A stretch of DNA of 64,000 nt from contig JADNRZ010000020.1 in assembly GCA_015501605.1 (NCBI GenBank), positions 868,001-932,000 on the forward strand, given 5' to 3'. This DNA is from Panaeolus papilionaceus. Taxonomy: Eukaryota > Basidiomycota > Agaricomycetes > Agaricales. Below are positions 1 through 11,034 of the stretch, one piece after another. A program made the position numbers and the translations under genes. Position 1 is the first letter of the stretch. The number at the start of each line of letters is the position of its first letter. Below the pieces are notes generated by a model, which searched no databases, was not told the origin of the DNA, and was given only the letters and a program-made list of their open reading frames with translations.

Positions 1-554
1 TCTGCCAACCATGGAATATCCCGACAAGGAGGGAGTGACGCTTGCATGTTCTAAAGTGCAGGAAGCGGTATGTTTTCTACTCTTTCAACACTCATGAACC
101 TTTACTGATTCTCGACGCGTAGGCTTGCTATCGCGGCAGTGCTGGGTCATTCCGCGTGTACGCAGGCTTGAAACACGTAGTTAAGCAGTTCCCGACACAC
201 ATCATGTATGGCGCTGTAGACGATTATCTGTGAGTTTCGAAATCACCCTTACCATGCGGTCTATTTGCAAATATTGATTTTTATTGCGCGACCTAGTCCT
301 GCTGAGGTTAAAGACGCCGTCGTGAACGAATCGGCAGGAGGCATCCAGAACCTTGCATCATTCACACGGGTCCAGGGAGGAGGTCATCTAGTGCGTTAGA
401 CGATTGCGCGACGCAGCGTCCTACGATAATTCTAACTGTCATATCTTTAAAGGTGCCTCTGATGAACCCAACTGGAGTGGCGGAACAGATATACAAGTCG
501 CTTTTGGCCGAATCGGGGCCTTCAAGATCGCGGGTTGGTCGCACAAAGCTATGA
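1..554 (+). CDS. Alpha/beta hydrolase, peroxisomal type (copy 1, 5' part outside window)
   Basis: Only the 3' third is in the window. Four exons (1-67, 123-229, 297-390, 453-554) are separated by GT..AG introns at the same positions as in the full copy at 2151-3566, and the encoded residues are nearly the same. The exon ending at 390 finishes with GGGHL, the expected catalytic histidine motif of an alpha/beta hydrolase. The protein ends in TKL, a variant of the SKL-type peroxisomal import signal PTS1, so a peroxisomal matrix location is inferred. The nucleophile elbow lies upstream of the window. The gene heads a tandem array of related copies; substrate is unknown. Confidence 0.8.
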
Positions 555-1059
555 GTCGCCACCGTGGCTAGCGAGTTCTAAAGATGAGTACCGGAGGGGA
601 GCATAAGTCTGACTACGAGAGAATAGGAGGGGTGTAATAGGAATCTGTATGTATGGGAGGTCGTCATCCTGGTCTTAACATCGTACAAATGATCAAAAAT
701 ATTGTATTCTCGCCTTCCTCGACAGTTTCAAAGGCCCAGTTAGACGCCGTTCACTTCACGTTTGAGCTTTTTCTTAATTTTGCCTTTGTATTTGGACTGC
801 ATCCCTCATTCAAGTCGTTCGTCTAGAGCCAATATATATTGCCGCATCTTTAACAAAGCCCAAGGCTTGATTTACAGAACTCAACAACGAATATACCGAT
901 TCGATGCTAAAAACAATCACTACGTCAGATGACTGACGACATTCGACCTAGACGTGTGTGCCTGGACTGGTATTATGAGAGCGATCAACTCGTATCTGGA
1001 TGTATAAATAGCATTTTTGGAAAGGCCTCATAAACGTCGCTTCATTCCCTCCCACTACG

Positions 1060-1600
1060 ATGTCAAAAGCATCGGGACTCTGAAGGAAAACTTTCGTCTT
1101 TGACCCAAGGCCCATTTTCCCCTATTTTTATGTCGTAAAACGCTACTGGATAGAAGGGTCACCCCCATTTGAACGACAATGATGCATTGACTTTGTTCTT
1201 TGCTCACGGAACCGGACTTCACAAGGAGATATGGGAGCCAATCATTTGATCTCGGGTCGGGAAGATGATTATAATTATCGGTCCGTATTCCACCCTTCCC
1301 AGTATGAACATTTTGATATACCCATGTTCCTTTTCATTTTTTCCCTAGTCCAATTAATATCAAAGAAGCGCTCGTATACAAAGCAGCAGGAGGCATCGAA
1401 AATCTTGCTTTGTCGACTAAGGTTGAGCTAGGAGGGCACCTGGTGCGTCGATTTCCAAAGTTGCTCATAACGAAAAGTCTATGGTCCGATTAAACTGTCC
1501 TCAAGGTTCCCCAATCCAACCCAAAAAAAAATAGCGGAACAAATCTACGACATTCTGCTATCTCATTTGACCCCAGAACATCACGACTTGATAATGCCAG
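1060..1600 (+). pseudogene. Decayed alpha/beta hydrolase copy 2
   Basis: Starts with an ATG and a stretch matching the first exon of the intact copy at 2151 (the block containing KTFVFDPRP and the later FAHGTG), but an in-frame stop follows the first seven codons and frameshifts follow. The middle of the gene, including the GHSMG nucleophile exon, is missing. Similarity resumes near 1385-1440 with the segment that should carry the catalytic histidine, followed by an intron-like gap and a fragment resembling AEQIY near 1533. It is an internally deleted tandem copy that cannot encode a working enzyme. Confidence 0.75.
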
Positions 1601-2150
1601 TGCTGCGAAGCTTTGAGAATCTAGAGAGTGACAACATTTAGTAACTGTATTATTATCTCAGACCAAGTGTACTGCAAGTCCGTTGTGACCTCCCCCAGAT
1701 ATATCGCATGGTCACTGGTCAGTCGTATCCTGTCAAGGAATAGATCCTACGTTACGACCAGATACACTGGAAGTGAAGCTCTTGAAGTTGCACATGCGAG
1801 ACACAGAAAATAAACTAAGATTAAGCTATTAATTAGGCTTAGTTGCGTCCAATCAACTGGTCTATGATGATCTGATCATTCAACCCTCGAGGAGCTCCAG
1901 GCTTGAGAAATACTTGATAAAACGCCACCCAACCGGGTTGTACGTGTGGGAAAGATGGCCTTACCTTTTGGGGTTGAAATGACGGCTTTGTACCTTGAAG
2001 ACAACCATCATGTGAAAATGGGACCGGCGCAATCCAACCCACGAGTTACGCCGATAATATTAATGTTAGACCATATAATGGACTTCTATCTCTATCAACA
2101 TCACAAAAGTTCCAGGTCTTTCACGACGTCCCTTGCATCTCGCCACCACC

Positions 2151-3566
2151 ATGTCGTCGACATCCGGCTTCTCCGCCAAAACCTTCGTATTCGACCCAAG
2201 GCCTACATACCCCTATGTAGTTGCTGTGAAACGTTATTGGATTGAAGACTCGCCATATCTGAACGACAAGGACGCCTTGACGCTCATATTTGCGCATGGG
2301 ACGGGATTTCACAAAGAATTATGGGAGCCTGTCATTGATGACTTGTATGCTGCAAACACTCGCGGTGGAGGACAGGTGAAGATCAGGGAAATCTGGGCCA
2401 TTGACTGTCCAAACCACGGAGAATCCACAAGGCTTAACGCGGAAGCATTGAATGTAGGACCTAATCAAGTCTGTGAGTGTTGGACTACTGCCTGCATGAG
2501 AATATGCTGACGTTGTTGACCGTGGTGATAGTCGCATGGGAGGAGTATAGCAGGAGCATTCACCTGTTCTTGAACGGCCTTGGGACGGGCGTTGAAGGGG
2601 TGAACTTCTCCGACCACAAGCTGGTTGGTATTGGACATTCAATGGGTGCTGTATCATTGTAGGTCGACGACTCGCCCTAGCGTAGTCCCGTCTGACCTGT
2701 TGCATAGATGCCTCGCCCTCGGGTTTTATCCGAAGATTACATGGCACGCCCTTGTGCTATGTGAGCCAATGACCATGCCGCTTAAGTACGGCAAAGACGT
2801 CGGTGAGATGCTTGCTAAAGGGGCCGTGAACCGTCGAGATATCTGGCCATCCAGAGAGGAAGCATACAAGGTTCTCACTTCTCGCGGTACATGGAAGACA
2901 TGGGATCCAAGGACGAAGAAGCTGTTTGTGGTGAGTCAGTGTTTAACTTCATACTCTTTACAGCTGGCTTCAGTAAACCTCCATCGGTGCAGGAACATGG
3001 CCTGGTAACTCTACCGACAATGGAATATCCCGACAAGGAGGGAGTAACGCTTGCATGCCCTAGAATACAGGAAGCGGTATGTATTCTGCCCTTTCAATGC
3101 ACATAAATTCTTACAGATCATTGACACGTAGGCTTGCTACCGTGATAGCATTGGGCTATTCCGCCTGTACGCAAATTTGAAACACGTGGTCAAGCAGTTC
3201 CCGACACACATCATGTATGGCGCCGAGGACGACTCTCTGTGAGTTTTAACGTCGCGCTTACTAAGTAGTTCACTTTGACGTATTGATTTTATCTCGGTTT
3301 CCAGTCCTGCTGAGGTTAAAGATGTTGTCGTGAACGAAGCGGCAGGAGGTATCCAGAACCTTGCATCATTCACGAGGGTCCAAGGAGGAGGTCATCTGGT
3401 ACGTTAGACGGTTAAGCGACAGCAGTATCCTACAACGACGATTCTAATATTTATTTCTTTAAAGGTGCCTCTGATAAACCCAACTGGTGTGGCGGAACAG
3501 ATATACAAGTCGCTATTGGCCGAATCGGGGCCTTCAAGATCACGGGTTGGTGGCACGAAGCTATAA
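2151..3566 (+). CDS. Alpha/beta hydrolase, peroxisomal (Lpx1-like), intact copy 3
   Basis: Seven exons (2151-2472, 2532-2658, 2708-2930, 2993-3076, 3132-3238, 3305-3398, 3465-3566) join in frame to 352 residues. Residues 142-146 are GHSMG, the nucleophile elbow with Ser144; FAHGTG near residue 47 is the usual oxyanion-loop region; GGGHL at 315-319 supplies the catalytic His318. The C-terminus TKL is a PTS1-like peroxisomal signal. Known relatives include yeast Lpx1 and fungal peroxisomal hydrolases of secondary metabolism, so a lipase/esterase or thioesterase-like role is possible, but the substrate cannot be read from sequence. The ATG follows a short CACC-rich leader also seen, diverged, in the broken copy upstream. 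Confidence 0.88.
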
Positions 3567-4100
3567 TTTGCCACGATGGCCTGCGAGTTCTGGGTGAGTA
3601 CTGAAGGGAAATCGGGAATCTGCCTGTATGGGCGATCGTCGTTGTTAATTCTGCTTCTTTATCACAGATTTTTCGTGCTCGTGAATCGTGAATGGTTGTT
3701 CCGTGAAGCTAGATCAGGGGTTCGAATGGGAGGTGTAGATCATGTTCGAATAATGGAGTGCGTTCATAACATTATGGTCCAACATTTCATATTTTGTCAT
3801 CCCCGCCTTCGTTTCAAGGACCCAGTTGGACCGCTGTTTACTTCACAATTCAACTTGTTCTCGATTTCGCCTTCGTCTTTGGATTGCATACCTCATTTGA
3901 ATCGTTGCTTCTGGGGCCATTAAACAATATAAATTGTCGCATCGTTAACAAAGCCCAAAGCGTAAATTACAGGTTTCTGGTAATGAGGCACGCTCCTCGC
4001 TTCGAATTCGTCCTGGCAGTAGTACGCCGAAAATCTGGAGCGAATGTTTACAATAGCACTAGACCAGTCCCATCTCTCTCAAGTGTGTAGCATATCTTGC
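3567..4100. repeat. Duplicated 3' flank of the hydrolase genes
   Basis: The stretch around 3790-3990 matches the stretch around 715-890 downstream of copy 1 (shared blocks such as TTAACAAAGCCCAA). The tandem duplication unit therefore includes at least 400 bp of non-coding flank as well as the gene. No gene is supported here. Confidence 0.6.
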
Positions 4101-4279
4101 AGCGTAAAGGTCGAAATCTTAGAAACCCGAACGATACAACACACAGACTAGAGGAGTAAGTCAAGCAAATTGATGATGAATACATCCTATGGACATGTGC
4201 TCAAACCATACTAAGGATCCAAGAGAAAAGCAAGTGTATATTCCTGAGGGGTACGCTACTCTAAGAGTGATGATAAAAC

Positions 4280-4682
4280 CTAAGCACCGACGGTGGCAGG
4301 TGTGCAGTTGACACCGACGAGTTGGTTCTGGAAGTTCTTCTCGCAACAGACAGGAGAAGATGCACTGCAATACCAAGAACATTAGCACGAGTGCATCAAA
4401 AGAGAAGAGATAAACGACTGACCAGTTGGCACCAGTTCCAGCACCGATAGCGGTGATAGGGTTGCACTGAGCACCGACTTGACCAGTAAGGCCTTGGGCA
4501 GCAACGCCAACAAGGGAAAGGATTTGGGCACCGTTGGTGCTTGATGGAGCCTGAAGTTGACCACAGCACTGGACAGGGCCGGCGTTACAGCTGTACTGGA
4601 TGCCGTCGGAGGTAGTGGTGTAGGAACCAGCGGAGACAGCGATGGCACCGAGGGCGAGGATGGCGAAGACCTTGGAGAACAT
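4280..4682 (-). CDS. Class I hydrophobin (minus copy)
   Basis: Two exons (4423-4682 and 4280-4364; intron 4365-4422, 58 bp) encode a 114-residue secreted protein. It has an N-terminal signal peptide (MFSKVFAILALGAIAVSAG), then the eight-cysteine hydrophobin pattern: C, CC, C, C, CC, C. The CC at QCCG and the second CC at PVCCEKN are clear. The long spacing between the third and fourth cysteines suits class I. Such proteins self-assemble into amphipathic films on hyphae, spores and fruiting bodies. It differs from the plus-strand twin at 5608 by about one residue (Val versus Ile before the last cysteine) and is transcribed divergently from it. Confidence 0.93.
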
Positions 4683-4766
4683 GGTGATTTCGTTAATTAG
4701 GTGGGTTGGTTTTGTTGGTTGAACTGGGTGTTTGTTCGACTGATGAATGAGAATGAAAAGCAAGGG

Positions 4767-4774
4767 CTTTTATA
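4767..4774 (-). promoter_or_regulatory. TATA box of minus hydrophobin gene
   Basis: TATAAAAG on the minus strand, 85 bp upstream of the start codon, in the same position as in the mirror copy. Similarity between the two copies ends just upstream of it. Confidence 0.7.
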
Positions 4775-4776
4775 CG

Positions 4777-5513
4777 TTTGCTCCCTACCTGCCTGTAGCC
4801 TTTTTGGACGATGAAAAAAAAAAAAAAACAACTGCCTTACTCTAACGTACGTTGGTATTTGCTTCTAACGCCTTCGAAATGTTTTCCCTAGTCTAAGGTG
4901 TCATTAATTCATTGATTACCCTGATTGCCAGATTCATTTTCAATTTCGGGAAAGCCTTCTTTTGAGTTGTTCGGTTACAGGTCCGCTCCATAACGTAAAG
5001 CAACGGCTGCCTTGACATGCAAAAAAAAACAACTTCAGGGTTGGCTTTCAACCCTCGCCGATGTGCAACAACAGCTTCGAAGCTGGTCGGAATGTATAGG
5101 AATGACAATTTTTGGGCAATCTGTGCATTATGGTGACAAGAACATATGAGCCAGAGCTCTGTTTGCTTTAACAGTGACATCAAGAAATTTTTAGGAAGTC
5201 ACGACGTTCTCCGAATTGAGTGCGACGATTGTGTCCCGTCAGGGTACTATGTACCGAATAAAGATCAACCCTCAAGCGCTGGTGTCAAATTTAGTGCGTT
5301 TTTAATAAATGATAAAGACTAATTAACAGATCGAAGCCCTCTTGTACGTTTTCGTCTTTTTCTTTTTTTTTTTCGACGTCATACATAATATACTAAACCA
5401 AAAGTAGTCATTTCTAAGTCAGTCTCCCTGCACGGGCGCGACAACAGCCAGTTCTATGACGAAACGGCAGGGATTCAGCCTTACGTCGCCTTCCGTAGCA
5501 GGGAAAATCGAGG
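4777..5513. promoter_or_regulatory. Shared upstream region of the divergent hydrophobin pair
   Basis: Unique spacer between the inverted-repeat arms. It holds homopolymer runs (A near 4814, T near 5363) and no supportable gene. Any regulatory sites that distinguish the two hydrophobin copies must lie here. Confidence 0.5.
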
Positions 5514-5515
5514 GA

Positions 5516-5523
5516 TATAAAAG
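5516..5523 (+). promoter_or_regulatory. TATA box of plus hydrophobin gene
   Basis: TATAAAAG, 85 bp before the ATG at 5608, at the outer limit of identity with the minus copy. Confidence 0.7.
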
Positions 5524-5607
5524 CCTTTGCTTTTCATTCTCATTCATCAGTCGAACAAACACCCAGTTCAACCAACAAAACCAACCCACCTAATTAACGA
5601 AATCACC

Positions 5608-6010
5608 ATGTTCTCCAAGGTCTTCGCCATCCTCGCCCTCGGTGCCATCGCTGTCTCCGCTGGTTCCTACACCACTACCTCCGACGGCATCCAGTACAGC
5701 TGTAACGCCGGCCCTGTCCAGTGCTGTGGTCAACTTCAGGCTCCATCAAGCACCAACGGTGCCCAAATCCTTTCCCTTGTTGGCGTTGCTGCCCAAGGCC
5801 TTACTGGTCAAGTCGGTGCTCAGTGCAACCCTATCACCGCTATCGGTGCTGGAACTGGTGCCAACTGGTCAGTCGTTTATCTCTTCTCTTTTGATGCACT
5901 CGTGCTAATGTTCTTGGTATTACAGCGCATCTTCTCCCGTCTGTTGCGAGAAGAACTTCCAGAACCAACTCGTTGGTATCAACTGCACACCTGCCACCGT
6001 CGGTGCTTAG
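5608..6010 (+). CDS. Class I hydrophobin (plus copy)
   Basis: Exons 5608-5867 and 5926-6010, with intron 5868-5925, give 114 residues with a cleavable signal peptide and eight cysteines in hydrophobin order. The splice completes the codon of the fifth cysteine. It is practically identical to the minus copy at 4280-4682 in coding, intron and leader sequence, which points to a very recent inverted duplication or gene conversion. Expected location is the cell surface. Reading through the intron gives a longer but false ORF without the last cysteines. Confidence 0.93.
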
Positions 6011-6137
6011 GTTTTATGATCACTCTTAGAGTAGTGTACCCCTCAGGAATAAAGACTTTGCATTTTTTTTTTACTTTTTGGTGTCATTTGAGTTCAAGGC
6101 TATAGTTGTGATGCATCTATTGTGAATTTGGTCGACT

Positions 6138-6204
6138 TGGCCCTGAGAACTTCCAGGACCAACTCGTCGGTGTTAACTGCTCTCCTGGCACCATCGGTGC
6201 TTAA
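6138..6204 (+). pseudogene. Hydrophobin exon 2 remnant
   Basis: Directly downstream of the plus hydrophobin, this fragment reads ENFQDQLVGVNCSPGTIGA and a stop. It matches the last hydrophobin exon (NFQNQLVG, last cysteine, stop) with several changes. No first exon or promoter is visible, so it is the 3' scrap of a third, more diverged hydrophobin. Confidence 0.7.
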
Positions 6205-6489
6205 ACCGCCTATCGCTGTTCGTAGACATGTATATGCCCTTAGGTATATCCTTGTACCTTGCATTACAGGAATATAGATATCGCATTGATCACTCCGTGT
6301 TCACTCATAGTTTGCACTATATGTTATTGAAGGTGAGAGAGGACGAGCCTTGATAATATCTCTTGAGCGGCAGCTCGTGATGAAGCCGCATAAAACATAA
6401 GACTATCAACCTGTATTCACTGATACTCAGACATATACGATGACTTAGAACTTGGACGAATCTGTATCCCTTTTCAGCCGCACCCACCC

Positions 6490-7340
6490 TCCTTGACGGT
6501 TTCCCCTTTTTTGAAGGGATGGAATAACAGTAATCGTCGGTGGACTCCCCTACCTACCGCGGATATCATCGTCACTCACTGTAACGTACAGTGCAAGGAT
6601 TCCTTCGGCGACAAGCTCGACACTAACCAGGCCTCTGGCAAAGCCCAACAACTCTCCAACAAACTCCGCTCGCTCCAAGATGACATGGGGAAGTTTTGAA
6701 AATCGTTCAAGAGTTTCGGAGTCTGATTACTCATCCATTCGTCGTTACGTTCGTTCGAGTCAACATATCATCATATCATGTCATTCCCATCGAATCCTAA
6801 TCAACTTATATTATAACACAACATATATATAACCTTAACAGGACCAAACGCGAACTGAGCATCGTCGGTGAAGTATTCGTCGATTCTACCCTCGGACTTT
6901 TAGGAACGCGCATCGTGAGCATTGTAGCGCTGGGTATATTGACTTTCTTCGCGGTTTGTGATAGCGAACCCGGAAGGCCTGGTGGGTGCGCGCGTTCCTC
7001 GCCAATACGGTCGGGCACAAGATCGACCAGATCAGCTATCGCATTGACGCGTTCAAGGCGGGGTGGCGAGGATGGGGTGGTTGGTGAATGATGAGTTGCA
7101 TAGGATGGAGAGGACGGAGGTGGAGAGGGTATGTGTTGCTCTTTGTGCGAATGTCCGTAGGGTCGACTTGGACCTTTTAATCGTGTTACTTACTTCCGTT
7201 CAACTGGAATTGTATAGTCCTTGGATGTAAGAATCAATTCTATCAAGATAAGCTATACTCTACTCGTGGGTGCGTTGGCTCTGTGCGTTATCACTCCTGG
7301 CGATGCATATCTTATCAGCAATACTCCTACTCCGAAGTAG
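6490..7340 (+). pseudogene. Decayed gene for an unknown membrane protein
   Basis: Several blocks look coding by codon use but lie in different frames: about 6553-6699 (a hydrophilic stretch ending LRSLQDDMGKF), about 6838-6950 with a hydrophobic segment (LLGTRIVSIVALGILTFFA), about 6985-7060 and 7080-7129 (ending RMERTEVER). A likely intron from 7130 to 7217 leads to a final exon with a second hydrophobic segment (YTLLVGALALCVIT) and a stop at 7340. At least two frame changes (near 6955 and 7070) are not explained by plausible introns. I do not recognise the family. Confidence 0.4.
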
Positions 7341-8280
7341 AGTGAGGCACACTTTCGGCCCCTATCATTATGTAGATCGTTTCCCTCGTGTTTCGAACTC
7401 CGTGTAACTAATGATAAAACAAGTGCACAAGTCTGTATACCATATCGCCATGAACACGTCGTGTGGGGTTAAGCTCAAAGACAGAAAAGCAAAGGGAACG
7501 CTAGAGTGTACGCTCCGAGTCCTAGTAGAGGGAAACTTGAACGCCAGGCAATAATCATGGCAGATACGTACATGTAAGACTTTGACGCGTGGGATGGAAG
7601 GCCGACGGGTGGCCGAGACCACGAAGTGTATGACGAGAAAATTTGTTTTTTTAGGATTGCATCTGTAAGAGATAGAGAATACAATGGTGTTTAGAGTACT
7701 TAGGGTAGAATACATAGTTCCATGAATGAGCTCGAGCACGAGGATGAACCTGAAGAAAAGATGTGAGTCAAGGGTTCATTCAAACGACGACTGCAAGAAA
7801 TCAAGAGGAAAAAATAGAAAAAAAGGAAAGGGAATCAGATAATGAAATCTTCTCATAGGTTTAGTGGGGCGTTACTCCCTCCTCGACGAGCTGGGTTTCG
7901 AGCGTCTCGCTCTTTATCATCATAAGAGTGACGGTGTGTAGAATAAATTGAAATAAAGGGAAGGGAGGAGGCTTACCTTATTCCATCATCGACGAGCTAG
8001 GGTCAACCTCACCTTCACCGTCAAACATCCACAACAACGAGGCAGGCGGGCAGGGGGAAAGAGAAAGGCGATAAAAAAAATCTCGCATAAAAAAAAAGCT
8101 CTGTAAACTTCCCACACGGACCCTTCACGACCACGTGACGCAATAAACAAACCTTGTGCTCACCGCGTGCCATGTCAAACTCAACTCTGCTCAACCCGTT
8201 GAACTTCAACTCACCTTCAAGTTCAACACCAGTCTTGCTCCACCTAACCTCAACCTCGCAGCACAGGTCTCACACAGACC
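7341..8280. other. Intergenic, no supported gene
   Basis: Contains scattered short ORFs on the minus strand, some flanked by splice-like sites near 7580-7660 and 7860-8025. I could not join them into a convincing protein. The last 150 bp are C-rich and are probably the CDC20 promoter and leader. Confidence 0.4.
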
Positions 8281-10387
8281 ATGTACTGCACCCCCAAAAC
8301 TCCAGCAGCCACACGAAATCGCGCAAAGAGCCTCTCAAAGCCCTCTCAGATCTCCACTTCTGCCGTCACGCCTGCGAGCACGAATATCAGTATCAGTGGG
8401 TCGCCGACGAAAGCACGCAGTACTACCACCGCAGTAGGGAGCTTAACCTCAAACGCAGCACGAGTGCCGAGTAAAGGAGGACTGCAAAGGAAAAAGTCGA
8501 CTACCAACACCAGCAAGACCACCGCCACAGCAGGAGCGGCGACACCCGGCCACGACACCTCCCTTAATCCGTTCATCGCTTCTCGCTCGCGTCCTTCGTC
8601 CCCTATCAGACGCGCCACGTCTACGTCTAACACGCCCAGCGAGTCGTTATCGCGCCAGGCTAAATCGGGAGTTATCAGAAAGGGAGGCGTAGAGAGTCGA
8701 CTTGAAGTTGTGACGAGGGATTATATTCCGCCTGCAACACAGACAGCACAAGCGCAAGGAGAGAAAGGACAGAGGGATTTGAAGAGGAGTAGGAGTAATC
8801 CTGGAATTGTGAGTCTTCTCTCTCAACCTCTACTCTAACCAAACATTGATCTAATACGATACGATAACAGAACCGATCCACATCCTCCCGCGACAGATTC
8901 ATCACCACCCGCGACTCCAACACCGACATCGCAGCGCTCTCCAACACCCTGCACCAAATGTCCATCAACCCGCCCTCATCGCCTGGACACACCGCCCGCC
9001 TCGCTGAAGCCACGGGTGTACCACTAGGCAACCGCCGCATCCTGGGCTATGCGGAGCAGCCGCCCATGCCTTCTTCCTCCTCATCCAATATCCTCCTTGG
9101 GGGCACAGGAGGAAGTGATGCGACCCTTAATGCGGCGAGGGAGTATGCCAAGCCGCTGTATGCGACCCGACCCGGTGCTCTGGCTTCTTCCAACGGTGTC
9201 GCACTAACCAAGACGCGTAAACTGCCTAGTCAGCCTGATCGCGTCCTCGATGCTGAAGGCATCCCAGATGACTTTTATCTCAACCTCGTGAGCTGGTCGT
9301 CGTTAAATGTCGTCGGCGTCGCCCTGGCGAATGTCGTATACCTGTGGAACGCCGATACCGGAACCGTGCAGAACCTCGGCGCGTGCCCTGAAGGGACGTA
9401 CGTCTCGAGTTTGGAGTTTAGCAATGACGGAGCCTTCATCGCGCTCGGACTCGGTAACGGCGACGTCGAGTTGTGGGATACCGAGTCCGGGCAGAAGCTC
9501 CGCACCATGAGCGGGCACAGTGCCCAGGTCGGGGCCCTGTCGTGGTTCGCGCATATCGTGAGCAGCGGGTGCGAGGACGGGAGCATATGGCACCATGATG
9601 TGAGGGTGGGAAGGCATAAGGTGATGGAGCTGGTGGGGCATGGGGGCGCGGTGTGTGGGTTGAAGTGGCGCGCGGATGGGGAGGTGTTGGCGAGTGGAGG
9701 GAATGATAATGTTGTTAATATTTGGGATGGGAGGGTGGGGGATGGGACGGGACAGGAGGGGGAGAGTAGGGGGAGTGCGAGGTGGACGAAGAGGAATCAT
9801 ACGGCGGCTGTGAAGGTGGGTGATCTCCTCCTCGTTTATTATGATTTGATTGAATAACGCGCATATATTCGCATATAGGCTCTCGCATGGTGCCCATGGT
9901 CCCCCTCTCTCCTCGCCACAGGTGGAGGGACAAACGACGCCACCATTCACATCTGGAACAGCACCACCGGTGCGCGGCTGCACTCCCTGTCCACGCCCGC
10001 GCAAATCTCTAGCATACATTTTGCGAAACACACGAAAGAGATTGTGACGACGCATGGGTATCCGACGAATAGTGTGATGATACATTCTTACCCGGGGATG
10101 GAGCGGGTGGGGGAGATTAGGGATGCGCATGAGTGTAGGGTGTTGGGGAGTGTGGTTGGGCCTTCGTGAGTCTTTCTTTCTCTCTCGGTTATTCGAATTG
10201 TGTGCTGACGCCCACTGACAGGGGAGAGACGCTGTGCACTGTAGCGGCAGATGAGAACCTCAAGTTTTGGAGGCTGTGGGATGTAGCGAGCCAGAATGCG
10301 AAGAAGAAGAAGATGGGGATGGGGATGAGTACGGGGATGGAGGCGGGGGAGGGGAGGACGAAGGAGGGGGTGTTGAGTCTGCGTTGA
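8281..10387 (+). CDS. CDC20: CDC20/Fizzy-family WD40 activator of the anaphase-promoting complex
   Basis: Four exons (8281-8808, 8871-9815, 9879-10165, 10222-10387) join in frame to 641 residues. The N-terminal 200 residues are Ser/Thr/Ala-rich and unstructured. DRFI just after the first intron resembles the C-box that docks on the APC/C. RKLPSQPDRVLDAEGIPDD, then FYLNLVSWSS and VYLWNADTG, are diagnostic of the Cdc20/Cdh1 propeller, and further WD repeats follow (VELWDTESG, VNIWDGRVG, IHIWNSTTG, LKFWRLWDV). The protein ends in LSLR, close to the Ile-Arg tail that binds the APC/C. Known role: recruits securin and cyclins for ubiquitination at anaphase. The C-box and mitotic motif arrangement fits Cdc20/Slp1 better than Cdh1, but I cannot exclude the latter. 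Confidence 0.9.
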
Positions 10388-11034
10388 GGGGGTTCGGTTA
10401 AAGTTGTGATTATTGCACTTTTTGTTTTCGAACGACTTGACTTGCTGTGTGGATGATGATATGATGTGATGTGAAATATTATTTACTTTTTTCGATTTTG
10501 ACGACTTGGACGTTAGATATGTTGATGTGTGGTTTAGGATCTGGTTGATGGTGTGAATGCGAATGCGACTATGTAAAGCCTAAGGTGAATGAGATCTGAG
10601 GAATAAGTAGAGTGGACACATCCGTTCACACCCTTGTGCTCAAGCGCCCACTTTCAGCCGTCCTCGCTTCTCGTCTCTCGCCCAGGGAAGGGACAGCTCC
10701 AACCACTGTCGCTGTTCCCTTTCCTCCCTCTCCCATCCTTACCTACCTAACTATCTGGTTAGATCTCGTGAATCAAGAGTAAGGAAGTTCGAAGCACCTT
10801 TAGTAAAAATTGGATGAAGAATTTCGTGCAAGTGAATGGATGTGCTCCACGAACGGTAGAGGTACTTGTATTAGGAGTATCTGAGATCAAATCCTCGACG
10901 GACAAGGGTGGTTGAGATGAGGAAAAGTGCGATCTATTGGCCCGAATTTAAAGGATACATAAGTAATGCTACGAACGACAAGGAAAGAATTAATCTACGA
11001 TACGCCCGTGTTCTGGGAATATCTAGTTAATCGT
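10388..11034. other. Intergenic between CDC20 and cellobiohydrolase 3' ends
   Basis: Convergent 3' ends of the two flanking genes. No ORF or repeat stands out. Confidence 0.5.

Larger units (their letters stand above)
4220..4776. repeat. Left arm of hydrophobin inverted repeat
   Basis: This arm, holding the minus-strand hydrophobin gene from its TATA box to about 50 bp past the stop codon, is nearly identical in reverse complement to about 5514-6058. The spacer of about 740 bp is not repeated. Confidence 0.85.
5514..6058. repeat. Right arm of hydrophobin inverted repeat
   Basis: Mirror copy of 4220-4776, including TATA box, the leader of about 90 bp, both exons, the intron and about 50 bp of 3' flank. 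Confidence 0.85.

Noticed and set aside
3705..3735. GGGTTCGAATGG resembling a tRNA B box
   Set aside because: No A box at the right distance and no cloverleaf could be folded.
5527..6105. 192-codon ORF including the hydrophobin (and its mirror at 4161-4763)
   Set aside because: Starts in the leader and reads through the intron, losing the last four cysteines; the spliced 114-residue form has all eight.
9303..10130. 275-codon minus-strand ORF opposite CDC20
   Set aside because: Lies entirely over WD40 exons and an intron, is Pro/Arg/His-rich and lacks motifs; the plus-strand exons join to a clear Cdc20.
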